Below, one piece after another: positions 1 to 6,266 of a stretch of DNA of 23,008 nt (its first letter is position 1; each line of letters opens with the position of its first letter). Origin of the DNA: a virus. The stretch covers positions 1 through 23,008 of the IMG/VR virus record IMGVR_UViG_3300037508_000677. One strand, 5' to 3'. The position numbers and the translations under genes were made by a program. The notes under the pieces are model-generated. The model worked only from the letters and a program-made list of their open reading frames with translations. It was not told the DNA's origin and ran no database searches.

Positions 1-958
1 ACCCGAGCTTCACGCCGAAGCAGCCCGACTCCTTCATCACCGACCACGTTTCCATCTTGCTCGTGTCGGCCCGGCACATCGCCGACCACGGCACGCCGAC
101 TCGCCGCATGACCTCGCACATCTTCACGACGTGCGAGTTGCCGAGGTTGAACGTGTCATCATCGAAGTAGATCGAGCGGAACCCGTAGTCACGCACGAGC
201 CCGGTGAGGTACGGCTCCATGTACTCGGGCGAGTAGTGGCGAACCTTCCGCACGTTCGTGCCGTCGGGATCGTTGCCCGTCATCGCGGCGGGCCACACGC
301 AGAAGCAGCACTTGTACGGGCATCCCCGGCTCGACCATACGTGAGCGTGTGGGTACTGCTGCCCGATCGGGTTGTAGTCGAAGTAGCGGTGTGCGATCTC
401 CGCATCCATCCACGGCGGCGGTGCCGCGTTCATCTCAGCGAGCGTGAGCAAGTCGAAGTCGATCACGCCGCTCGCTCCCTCGATCACCTTGACCGCGTTC
501 TTTTCGTACTCGCCCCGCAGGCACGCGTGAACCGGCAGCGTCGCGAGGATCTCGTCGCTCTTCGTGGTCGTGATCGGCCCGGCGATCACGATCTTCGCCG
601 CCGGCAGCACGTTGTGAATCATCTGCACGACCTGGGCATCGTGCTGCCAACTCGGGGTGGCCGTCTCGATCACCACGATGTCGGGTCGCTCGGCGGCGAG
701 GTAGTCGATGTAGGTCTGGTAGCTCTCCCGCAGGGCGATCGAATCGCGGAACCGGATCTCGGCGGTCGTGTTGGCCGCCGCGTAGGTCGCCGCGTACCCG
801 AGGAAGAACGGGTAGGGGAGATAGCCCCCGAACTTGAACTTGCCCGGCATCGCGTTCGCGGGCATCGTGAACGGCCACCGCGAGCCGGCCCGCACGCCGC
901 AGCGTAGGTACTGCTCGGAGACATCCCACCACGGCGGATTTGAGAACAGCACCTTCAC
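1..958 (-). CDS. Cobalamin-type radical SAM protein (partial, C-terminus beyond window)
   Basis: The frame is open from a GTG at 958 to the window edge, about 319 codons. Residues 1-160 look like the Rossmann-type B12-binding region that precedes many radical SAM domains (start VKVLFSNPPWWD, then DIVVIETATPSW and KIVIAGP). No DxHxxG cobalamin ligand motif is visible. The radical SAM CxxxCxxC cluster motif is RGCPYKCCFC, with C213, C217 and C220 as likely 4Fe-4S ligands. It is followed by SIYFDDDTFN and a CRADT segment, typical of B12-binding radical SAM methylases and related enzymes. The start is a GTGA overlap with the preceding gene, with GGAG seven bases upstream. It is the third gene of a coupled set with a methyltransferase and a glycosyltransferase-like protein. 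The substrate is unknown. An overlapping minus-strand ORF at 435-995 is a frame-shifted shadow. Confidence 0.85.
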   Translation of the reverse strand, partial: MKVLFSNPPWWDVSEQYLRCGVRAGSRWPFTMPANAMPGKFKFGGYLPYPFFLGYAATYAAANTTAEIRFRDSIALRESYQTYIDYLAAERPDIVVIETATPSWQHDAQVVQMIHNVLPAAKIVIAGPITTTKSDEILATLPVHACLRGEYEKNAVKVIEGASGVIDFDLLTLAEMNAAPPPWMDAEIAHRYFDYNPIGQQYPHAHVWSSRGCPYKCCFCVWPAAMTGNDPDGTNVRKVRHYSPEYMEPYLTGLVRDYGFRSIYFDDDTFNLGNSHVVKMCEVMRRVGVPWSAMCRADTSKMETWSVMKESGCFGVKLG

Positions 959-1590
959 GGGATGTCTCCTGCGTTCGCGAACCACTGCGGCTCATCTCGC
1001 GTGCCGTCGGCCCGCACCGTCGCGAAGACCGCCCGCGTGCTCTCAGCCGGCACGCCCCGCATCGCCCACCCGAGGAACGTCTCGGGATGAAACATTCCGC
1101 CCGCGTCGATGTACTCGTCTAGGCGGTCGAGCCGTGTGAAGTACCTTCGCATGGCTGGCAAGTCGCCGAACGCGAATCGGTCGTTGAACCCGAACCAGTT
1201 GCAGAACGTCGGCACCCGCCACCCCGTGCCCTCGAACGGCTCAGGCGGCACGCTGAACGCAAGGTCGGCCCGGCACCGCACCACGCAATCGGCTTCGATG
1301 CCGCTCGCCTCGAACACTTGCCAGACGCGACGCAGCCCCCAGAGTTGTTTCAGCACCCGCTGCACGCCGTGGCATCCCCGCCCGATCTGAATCGAATACT
1401 CCCGCCGCTCAGGCATCTCCCGCTGCGGCTCGATCACCGTCACTGCCGGGCGAAAGAGGAACGCTTTCTCGGCGTCCTCGTCGGCGACCGCGTGTACCAC
1501 AAACGGTACATCGGGGTAGAGCTCGCGGATGCCGGCGGCACACTGGTCAGCCGTCCGCATCTGCCCGCTGACGAGCACGACGGTCTTCAT
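955..1590 (-). CDS. Putative glycosyltransferase-like protein (WavE/DUF7796-like)
   Basis: A 211-residue protein. It begins MKTVVLVSGQMRT, a Rossmann-like first strand. It contains VVRCRADLAF (residues 103-112) and FNDRFAFGDLPAMRRYF (135-151). The pairing of an R-x-R-x-DL acid and NDxFAFG resembles nucleotide-sugar transferase-fold proteins of the WavE/DUF7796 kind. That is recall of motif style, and the sugar and acceptor are unknown. The start at 1590 is chosen because it gives an ATGA overlap with the upstream methyltransferase; the longer reading to 1689 would lie inside that gene. The 3' end overlaps the radical SAM start by 4 bp, so the three genes are probably translated together. No signal peptide or membrane segment is seen, so it is probably cytoplasmic. 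Confidence 0.7.
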   Translation of the reverse strand: MKTVVLVSGQMRTADQCAAGIRELYPDVPFVVHAVADEDAEKAFLFRPAVTVIEPQREMPERREYSIQIGRGCHGVQRVLKQLWGLRRVWQVFEASGIEADCVVRCRADLAFSVPPEPFEGTGWRVPTFCNWFGFNDRFAFGDLPAMRRYFTRLDRLDEYIDAGGMFHPETFLGWAMRGVPAESTRAVFATVRADGTRDEPQWFANAGDIP

Positions 1591-2198
1591 GGTCGCACCC
1601 AAATGCTCGCGCCGTTGCGAATGAAAGAGCTCGACCAGATGCACGACCAATTCGGGTCTCGGCGGAGTTGCTCGTGAGCCTCGGCACACTTGAACGCGTG
1701 GAACACATCGTCGAGCATCAGTACCCGCACGCGATTCTTGAGCATGAAGAAATCATCGACGCCGCAGAACTCGCACCCGTCGATGAGGGCCGCATCCCAT
1801 CGCTCATCGGTCAGCGTCTCAAGGTAGCCCGGCCCGGTGCGCTGTTCGTTCCACCACTCGCGAACCGTCGCCTCGTCATAGCGGAGCCGGTTGTACGGCG
1901 ACCGCCAGACCTCCGCGAACTCGCGGTGAATCATCGTCTCGCGGCTGACGCTGCGGCGGCAGACGGTTGTCACCCACGGCTTTTCCGCCACGACGCCCTG
2001 GAGGTAGGCGTGTCGCACTCGGTTCGGTTCAACGCAGGTCAGCCGTGGGTCGGGCTGCGACTGCAACGCGTGCATCAGCACAGTCGTTGAGCCGAGCCCG
2101 TCCCACGAGCCAATCTCAATCACGCTCTGCACACGACACGCGTGCACCGTGGCGACAATGGCCTTGCCGAACTCGTCGTTGAGCGTGATCTCGGGCAT
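1587..2198 (-). CDS. Class I SAM-dependent methyltransferase
   Basis: A 203-residue protein. Motif I is SVIEIGSWDGLGSTT (about residues 25-39), the glycine-rich SAM-binding loop. The acidic residue ending strand 2 is in TCVEPN. Later, AALIDGCEF and VLMLDDVFHAF match the post-motif strands of Rossmann methyltransferases of the Methyltransf_24 type. The region from WRSPYNRLRYDEATVREWW onward is an insertion rich in aromatic and basic residues that may form the acceptor site. The substrate cannot be read from sequence; a small molecule, sugar or protein is as likely as nucleic acid. The downstream glycosyltransferase-like and radical SAM genes overlap in turn by 4 bp, suggesting one modification pathway. 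Only 3 bp separate it from the small secreted protein upstream. Confidence 0.8.
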   Translation of the reverse strand: MPEITLNDEFGKAIVATVHACRVQSVIEIGSWDGLGSTTVLMHALQSQPDPRLTCVEPNRVRHAYLQGVVAEKPWVTTVCRRSVSRETMIHREFAEVWRSPYNRLRYDEATVREWWNEQRTGPGYLETLTDERWDAALIDGCEFCGVDDFFMLKNRVRVLMLDDVFHAFKCAEAHEQLRRDPNWSCIWSSSFIRNGASIWVRP

Positions 2199-2201
2199 GG
2201 G

Positions 2202-2522
2202 TCAGTAGTACCTCACGACCGCGACCCAGCCCTTTCGCTGCGGGCAGTAGGCGGTGCCCACCTCGCGGGGCTTCCGCACGCCCCAGAAGCAGCAGCGGCG
2301 AACCGCTGCCGAGGGCGAGACGGTCGAAAACCCGATGCCCTCGTAGTAGCCGCCACGGCGGGCACAGTGCGAGAACCCGCCCGAGCACGCGAGTGCCTGA
2401 GCGTGGTCTTGAGCCGACACGTAACTCGCCGCGACGGGAGCGGACGTGACGAGCACGCTCTGCTCCTGGGCAACGGCGGGCACGGCGAGGGCCGCGAGGA
2501 ACACAAACACGATGGAACGCAT
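2202..2522 (-). CDS. Small secreted protein with signal peptide
   Basis: A 106-residue protein. The N-terminus MRSIVFVFLAALAVPAVA is a classical Sec signal peptide with an AVA cleavage site near residue 18. The mature part is short and has several cysteines (ACSGGFSHC, a CC pair and a single C near the end) that could form disulfides. An AGGAG Shine-Dalgarno precedes the ATG by about eight bases. I do not recognise the family. It follows a 68-bp gap after rusA and precedes the methyltransferase by 3 bp. Together with the secreted protease at 2983-3768, it makes two exported proteins in this part of the phage-like segment. Confidence 0.65.
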   Translation of the reverse strand: MRSIVFVFLAALAVPAVAQEQSVLVTSAPVAASYVSAQDHAQALACSGGFSHCARRGGYYEGIGFSTVSPSAAVRRCCFWGVRKPREVGTAYCPQRKGWVAVVRYY

Positions 2523-2590
2523 GACGATTCTCCTGGGTCACACTGAACACGCCGCCGATCCGTGGCGACGCTTGCACGGTAGGCGAGCCG

Positions 2591-2998
2591 TCAAGAAATC
2601 CGCACGGTCGTTCGGCCCTCGCTGCCGTAGCTCTTCTCCACCACGAGCCGGCTCACTTGGGAGTCATCCACCCACGCGACGCCGTTGAGGGCATCGAGCA
2701 CCGCCTTCGCCATGTTGTCGAGGTCGGAGCGAGGCAGCACCGGGGCATCCTCGCGAACGCCCGACTTGCGGAGGTGCGACTTCGGGCGAGCGAACACGAA
2801 GTCGATCACCACGTTGACCGGCTCGGCGTGCGGCTCGCAGCCGGCGGCCTTGGCGGCGAGTGCCACCGCCTGGCGGTACGGATGCACCGCGTGACTCTTC
2901 GGCACATACGCCCGGCCGAATCCGCCCACGGTCGAGACGCGGACGCGGGGCTGCGGCACGGGGTCGCCTGGAACGGAGAACGCTATCGCGGTTGACAT
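2591..2998 (-). CDS. rusA: RusA-family Holliday junction resolvase
   Basis: A 135-residue protein, close to the usual RusA length of about 120. RusA is a dimeric endonuclease that cuts four-way junctions, in phages usually to resolve replication and recombination intermediates. The family signature is complete: PGDPVPQPRVR near the N-terminus (residues 10-20), then RSDLDNMAKAVLDALNG (90-106) and WVDDSQV (109-115). Aspartates 92 and 94, Lys98 and Asp111/112 correspond to the catalytic acidic cluster and lysine. The gene starts inside the last codons of the protease gene (16-bp overlap). It fits with the Sak4-like ATPase and SSB further upstream in the same orientation. Confidence 0.93.
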   Translation of the reverse strand: MSTAIAFSVPGDPVPQPRVRVSTVGGFGRAYVPKSHAVHPYRQAVALAAKAAGCEPHAEPVNVVIDFVFARPKSHLRKSGVREDAPVLPRSDLDNMAKAVLDALNGVAWVDDSQVSRLVVEKSYGSEGRTTVRIS

Positions 2999-3768
2999 GC
3001 TGCGAGAGTGCAGGGCGTGTCAAGTTTGCCCGCCACCTCGCGAATCCAATCGAAGTACAACGCCACCCGCGTATGCCCGCTCTCCTCCCCCGCCTGACTC
3101 CGTACCGGCGTCTTGCCGATCTTCGCCGTGTAGCAGTTCACGCCGACCAGCACCGTGCGACCATCCGCCGCCCGTGCCCAGAGCGGGCCGCCGCTGTCCC
3201 CCGGTGCAATGCAGAACGGCAGAGGCGACCCACCCCGCTCGATCTTGCAAACCCACACGCTCGCGAACGCCTCGGTCAGCCGCATCGTTCCCGCTCGGAT
3301 CTGGTTGTCGCCGCCACCGAACCCGGTCGAGAGCCGACCCGTGACGCCGTACCCGGCTGCGGTGCAGACCTCACCCGCCCGCTCGCTGCCGTCAGTCAGC
3401 GGCGGATACACCGTCACCCGAAAGGGTCGCACCACATGCACCAGGGCGATGTCGTGCTTGGCGAACTCGCCCGCGTACTCGTGATAGACGAACACCCTGT
3501 CGATCCGGTGCCGCCCGGCCGCCGTCTCGACCTCGCACGCGGTCATATCCCGCACCACATGGGCCGCCGTCAATGCCCAGTGCGGGGCGATCAGCGTGCA
3601 AGTGCCGACCTGGGGCTTGCCGTCAGTGTTCAGCCCCACGAGCCGGCACGTATACGCCGCGAACGTCTCGCCGTACTGGCGGTAGCGGGCGTCGGGAATC
3701 GTATCCTCGACGGTGCCCGCAGAAGCCACCGCCGCGACCAGCCCGGCGATGAAAGCCAAGCCCCGCAT
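2983..3768 (-). CDS. Secreted trypsin-like (S1) serine protease
   Basis: A 261-residue protein with a short signal peptide (MRGLAFIAGLVAAVASA, cleavage near residue 17). The chymotrypsin-fold catalytic triad is intact: His70 in LTAAHVV, Asp106 in HDIALVH and Ser192 in PGDSGGPLW. The conserved VCTAAGYG segment lies at 134-141. Cysteines near the active serine and histidine suggest disulfides and an extracytoplasmic location. The C-terminus ends CTLAACQPR. Such exported S1 proteases are uncommon in a phage replication region. The gene overlaps rusA by 16 bp and is 33 bp from the HTH gene upstream, so it is probably part of the same transcript. It could act in exit from the cell, in modifying the surface, or be a cargo gene. 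Confidence 0.9.
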   Translation of the reverse strand: MRGLAFIAGLVAAVASAGTVEDTIPDARYRQYGETFAAYTCRLVGLNTDGKPQVGTCTLIAPHWALTAAHVVRDMTACEVETAAGRHRIDRVFVYHEYAGEFAKHDIALVHVVRPFRVTVYPPLTDGSERAGEVCTAAGYGVTGRLSTGFGGGDNQIRAGTMRLTEAFASVWVCKIERGGSPLPFCIAPGDSGGPLWARAADGRTVLVGVNCYTAKIGKTPVRSQAGEESGHTRVALYFDWIREVAGKLDTPCTLAACQPR

Positions 3769-3801
3769 ATCCCGATGATGCCACGGGCGGCAACAATGCT
3801 T

Positions 3802-4143
3802 TCAGTCCGCTACAACCGTCATCGTCCGCAGCGAGTACGTTCGCAGATACACGCCGCCCACAACCGACTCGCCTCGGGCTTCCTTCTGCTGGCGAAACTC
3901 AGCGGCACGAGACGCCACCCACGGCGACAACGCGAGCGAGTCTTCCGATGCAACGGCATCCTCTCGCGACGGCGGGTCAGGCTCCCGCGAGCACAGCATG
4001 TCGCGATCGCTGATGCCGTACTTCTTCCGCAGCCAGTAGATGTACGTCTCGGTGCATCGGTAACGGGCCGATAGATCCTCGACCGTCCAACCCGCTTCCC
4101 AGAGTTGCCCCAGCTCGTCGATGTCGATGTGGTAGTGCTTCAC
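3802..4143 (-). CDS. Helix-turn-helix DNA-binding protein
   Basis: A 113-residue protein starting at GTG 4143, in a GTGA overlap with the small membrane protein upstream. The longer reading to 4299 would be a shadow of that gene. Residues about 10-43 (ELGQLWEAGWTVEDLSARY, then CTETYIYWLRKKYGI) form a helix-turn-helix of the resolvase/homeodomain-like type. The pattern is a short acidic helix, TVEDLSARY, a turn and a YIYWLRKKYG recognition helix. The rest is charged and low in complexity (SREPDPPSREDAVASED). It may be a small regulator or a small-terminase-like DNA-binding protein. No large terminase gene lies nearby to support the second option. Confidence 0.65.
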   Translation of the reverse strand: MKHYHIDIDELGQLWEAGWTVEDLSARYRCTETYIYWLRKKYGISDRDMLCSREPDPPSREDAVASEDSLALSPWVASRAAEFRQQKEARGESVVGGVYLRTYSLRTMTVVAD

Positions 4144-4292
4144 GGCGTTCCTTTCGCTGCTATGTAGAGACCGATGTTCGAGAACGCGTATCCCGCGTAG
4201 GCGAGGGCAAGCCCGTGCTTGCCCTGCCACGCGAGATCCGCTGCCACATAGGCGTAGATCAACCCGGTGATGGCGATCAGCGGAGCAGCCAT
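4140..4292 (-). CDS. Small membrane protein (50 aa)
   Basis: Starts at ATG 4292, sharing one base with the dnaN stop codon (TGATG). The 50 residues form two hydrophobic stretches: MAAPLIAITGLIYAYVAADL, then after WQGKHG, LALAYAGYAFSNIGLYIAA. Two membrane helices with a short polar hairpin fit a very small inner-membrane protein. A holin role can be imagined but no lysin is nearby, so no function is assigned. The stop overlaps the start of the HTH gene by 4 bp. Confidence 0.55.
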   Translation of the reverse strand: MAAPLIAITGLIYAYVAADLAWQGKHGLALAYAGYAFSNIGLYIAAKGTP

Positions 4293-5413
4293 CACGCATC
4301 CTTCGCGAGCGGCATGATGATTCCGGTGATGTCGCCGCACTTGAGCATCACCCGGCTCTCGGGGTCGGTCGCGTACACGTCCACCTGGGGCTCGCCGTCG
4401 CCGGGCAAGTGCTCCAGAAACTCGACCACGTATCGCGGATCGACCTTCGTCGCACTTGTCGTGCCGGGCGAGACGAGTTCGCACTTCACGATCGACTCGC
4501 CGAACTCACTCGACCGGGCCGAGATCGCGAGCGTGTTGTTCGTCCACGTCAGATCTACGCCCTTCGATTGCTCGCTGGTCACGATGGCGGCGGCCCGCAC
4601 CGCAGACTTCAAGTCGGCGATTTCCAACACGCTCGGCTCCCCCTCTGGCTCGCCCATCACGTCACGCCAACGCGGGAACTGCCCCTCGGTCACCTGCCCG
4701 TAGACCGTGCCGGCGTCAGTCGTGAACATCACTTGCCGGTCGTTCGCCTCGACCTCCACCAGCCCGTCGCCGTGAGCCATTCCCGTGACGATCCGCATCA
4801 CGCGAGCGGGCACCAGCACCTTCCGCGAGTCGGTCGCCTGGTCGGTCTCGGTCTCGACACAGCACAGCCGGCGACCATCGGTCGCCACCCAGAACTGAGC
4901 CGACCCGTCCCGGCTGGGCTCGACCTCCAGCAGCACCGCCCCGAGGGCGTAGCGGCTGCTCTCGGTGTCGCACGCGTAGGCGGTCGCCGTCGCGGCCCGG
5001 CGGAACTGATCCGCAGGCAGCCGGCACGCGGGCTTAAGTTCGCCCGTCGTGTTCGCCGGGAACTCGGCCGCTTCCTCGGTGGGCAACGTCCACTTCCCCG
5101 AGCCACACTTCACGAGCACGCTCGAATCCTTCGGCGTCAGCGTCACCTCGTCGCCGGTCGCCGCACGCACGATCTCCAAGAGACGCCCGTGAGGCACGAG
5201 CATGGGCTCGCCCTCTTCGCCGATCTTGACCTCGATCCGCACTTCGAGGTCGGTCGCGGTCATCAGCCCGTCGCCGATGCGGACGTTGGTCAGCACCGGC
5301 TTCGGCGAGCGGGTCGGCACCGCCGGCTTCACCGCCTGGAGGGCGGCGAGCAGTTCAGTTCGGGAAAACTTGATGCCACTTGCGGGCTTCGTCTTTGTTG
5401 CGGTCGCGGTCAT
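4292..5413 (-). CDS. dnaN: DNA polymerase III beta subunit (sliding clamp)
   Basis: A 373-residue protein, the length of bacterial DnaN (about 366-380). The clamp encircles DNA as a dimer and tethers polymerases and other partners. After a short Thr/Lys-rich leader, IKFSRTELLAALQAVKPAVP starts domain 1. Domain landmarks include TRSPKPVLTNVRI, TATDLEVRIEVKI, FWVATDGRRLCCVE (the conserved ATDG/hR motif of the second domain) and a C-terminal IIMPLAKDA corresponding to the MPMR-type end that helps form the partner pocket. AAAGGA precedes the ATG. It sits between very small genes in the phage replication operon, implying the phage supplies its own clamp for a host-type or phage polymerase. Confidence 0.92.
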   Translation of the reverse strand: MTATATKTKPASGIKFSRTELLAALQAVKPAVPTRSPKPVLTNVRIGDGLMTATDLEVRIEVKIGEEGEPMLVPHGRLLEIVRAATGDEVTLTPKDSSVLVKCGSGKWTLPTEEAAEFPANTTGELKPACRLPADQFRRAATATAYACDTESSRYALGAVLLEVEPSRDGSAQFWVATDGRRLCCVETETDQATDSRKVLVPARVMRIVTGMAHGDGLVEVEANDRQVMFTTDAGTVYGQVTEGQFPRWRDVMGEPEGEPSVLEIADLKSAVRAAAIVTSEQSKGVDLTWTNNTLAISARSSEFGESIVKCELVSPGTTSATKVDPRYVVEFLEHLPGDGEPQVDVYATDPESRVMLKCGDITGIIMPLAKDA

Positions 5414-5522
5414 GGGTCAAATCCTTTCGACGTAGGGAAGCCCCCGAGAGAAGCCCGAGGGCGAAGGTCAATCCGTTCACCAGCACTCCCACGCAAACAA
5501 GCGTGAGTTGTTCGATAGTCAT
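5355..5522 (-). CDS. Small single-pass membrane protein (55 aa)
   Basis: Starts at ATG 5522 in an ATGA overlap with the zinc-finger gene upstream and ends inside the first 59 bases of dnaN in another frame. Residues 5-30 (QLTLVCVGVLVNGLTFALGL and following) form one membrane helix. It is followed by a strongly charged tail (RRKDLTHDRDRNKDEARK). A short N-out helix with a basic cytoplasmic tail is common in phage accessory proteins. I do not recognise the family. The long overlap with dnaN lowers certainty about whether it is expressed. Confidence 0.45.
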   Translation of the reverse strand: MTIEQLTLVCVGVLVNGLTFALGLLSGASLRRKDLTHDRDRNKDEARKWHQVFPN

Positions 5523-5779
5523 GCGATCACCTTTGCCTTTCTTCGTGACTCGCGAACTTTGTCGCTCCACGATGCCTGCAAACGGATGCACTCGCGAGCG
5601 ATCTGATCCTCCGTTGGATCGCCAAGCATTGGCTCGCCGTCGCCGTAGATCGGCCTGTCACGAACGATGTCACAGTTGTGGCAGCTCTTGCACTCATCCA
5701 TGTGACCGTCTGGCTTTTTCGGGTGCTTGTAGAACTTTCGATAGTCCTTCCACTTCTTGCACCCTTCGCACCGTTTCAT
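5519..5779 (-). CDS. Small zinc-ribbon-like protein
   Basis: An 86-residue protein. Two cysteine pairs are visible: MKRCEGCKKWKDYRKFYKH (CxxC, residues 4-7) and CKSCHNC (about 30-36), likely holding one zinc. The KRCxxCKKWKDYRKFYKH spelling is the N-terminal zinc finger often seen in front of HNH nucleases, but no HNH motif follows. The C-terminal half has DQIARECIRLQASW and a basic tail. Start and stop overlap both neighbours by 4 bp. It is probably a nucleic-acid-binding accessory protein. Confidence 0.6.
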   Translation of the reverse strand: MKRCEGCKKWKDYRKFYKHPKKPDGHMDECKSCHNCDIVRDRPIYGDGEPMLGDPTEDQIARECIRLQASWSDKVRESRRKAKVIA

Positions 5780-6033
5780 GCGGCACCGCCTTTCTGGGCG
5801 AGAATCGCTTGCAGGTACTTCGCCATCCGGCGGTTGTCGTCAGCGAGCCGCTCGCACTGCGTCTCCATCCGCTCGGCCCGCACCGCACACCGGGCGGCTC
5901 GGGCCGCGAGCCGGCGGATGTGATGGTGGGCGAGTTCCAAGGCACGGCGGGCACCGTCGTTGAGATCGTCATCCCACGAGTGAGCCTCGCAGAGATTGGC
6001 GACATCGCCCGGCGGGAGGGGGCGGCGTTTCAT
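5776..6033 (-). CDS. Small coiled-coil protein
   Basis: An 85-residue protein with no recognised domain. From about residue 24 it is Ala/Arg-rich and helical (ALELAHHHIRRLAARAARCA, then ERMETQCERLADDNRRMAKY) with a heptad-like pattern, so a coiled coil is likely. The ATG overlaps the stop of the winged-helix gene upstream by 4 bp, and its stop overlaps the zinc-ribbon gene by 4 bp. It is probably a minor member of the replication operon. Confidence 0.5.
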   Translation of the reverse strand: MKRRPLPPGDVANLCEAHSWDDDLNDGARRALELAHHHIRRLAARAARCAVRAERMETQCERLADDNRRMAKYLQAILAQKGGAA

Positions 6034-6266
6034 TCGTCACCCCCGATCGGCACGATGCTGTTCGCACGCCCCGGCACGCGGGTCACGTAGCCCCGCTTTT
6101 CGAGATAGACGAGGTGGCAGTACGCCGCCGAAGGCGACGCCCAGCCGAACGCTTCGCCGATCTCGCGAACGCCGATGCCGTAGCCTCGCTCCGCGTAGGT
6201 GTTCACGATCCAGCGGTACACCGCTTTCTGCCGCTTCGTCAGCGGCGGTCGAGCCGTCGTGGTCAT
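6030..6266 (-). CDS. LexA-type winged helix DNA-binding protein
   Basis: A 78-residue protein starting at ATG 6266 in an ATGA overlap with the replication gene. It matches the LexA N-terminal DNA-binding domain in layout: LTKRQKAVYRWIVNTYAERG (first helix), VREIGEAFGWASPSAAYCHL (helix-turn-helix) and LEKRGYVTRVPGRANSI (wing). There is no C-terminal Ser/Lys peptidase domain, so it cannot self-cleave like LexA. It probably acts as a small repressor or as an origin or operator binder. Its position directly after the gene holding the candidate origin is suggestive only. Confidence 0.7.
   Translation of the reverse strand: MTTTARPPLTKRQKAVYRWIVNTYAERGYGIGVREIGEAFGWASPSAAYCHLVYLEKRGYVTRVPGRANSIVPIGGDE

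Noticed and set aside
131-907. 258-codon plus-strand ORF
   Set aside because: Antisense to the radical SAM gene and lacking any domain.
435-995. 186-codon minus-strand ORF
   Set aside because: It is out of frame with the radical SAM protein, which carries CxxxCxxC, and is Arg/Asp-rich nonsense.
2860-4074. 404-codon plus-strand ORF
   Set aside because: It is antisense to the protease, HTH and rusA genes, is Arg/Pro/His-rich and has no domain. A GC-rich shadow.
4409-5506. 365-codon plus-strand ORF
   Set aside because: Entirely antisense to dnaN with low-complexity Arg/His content.
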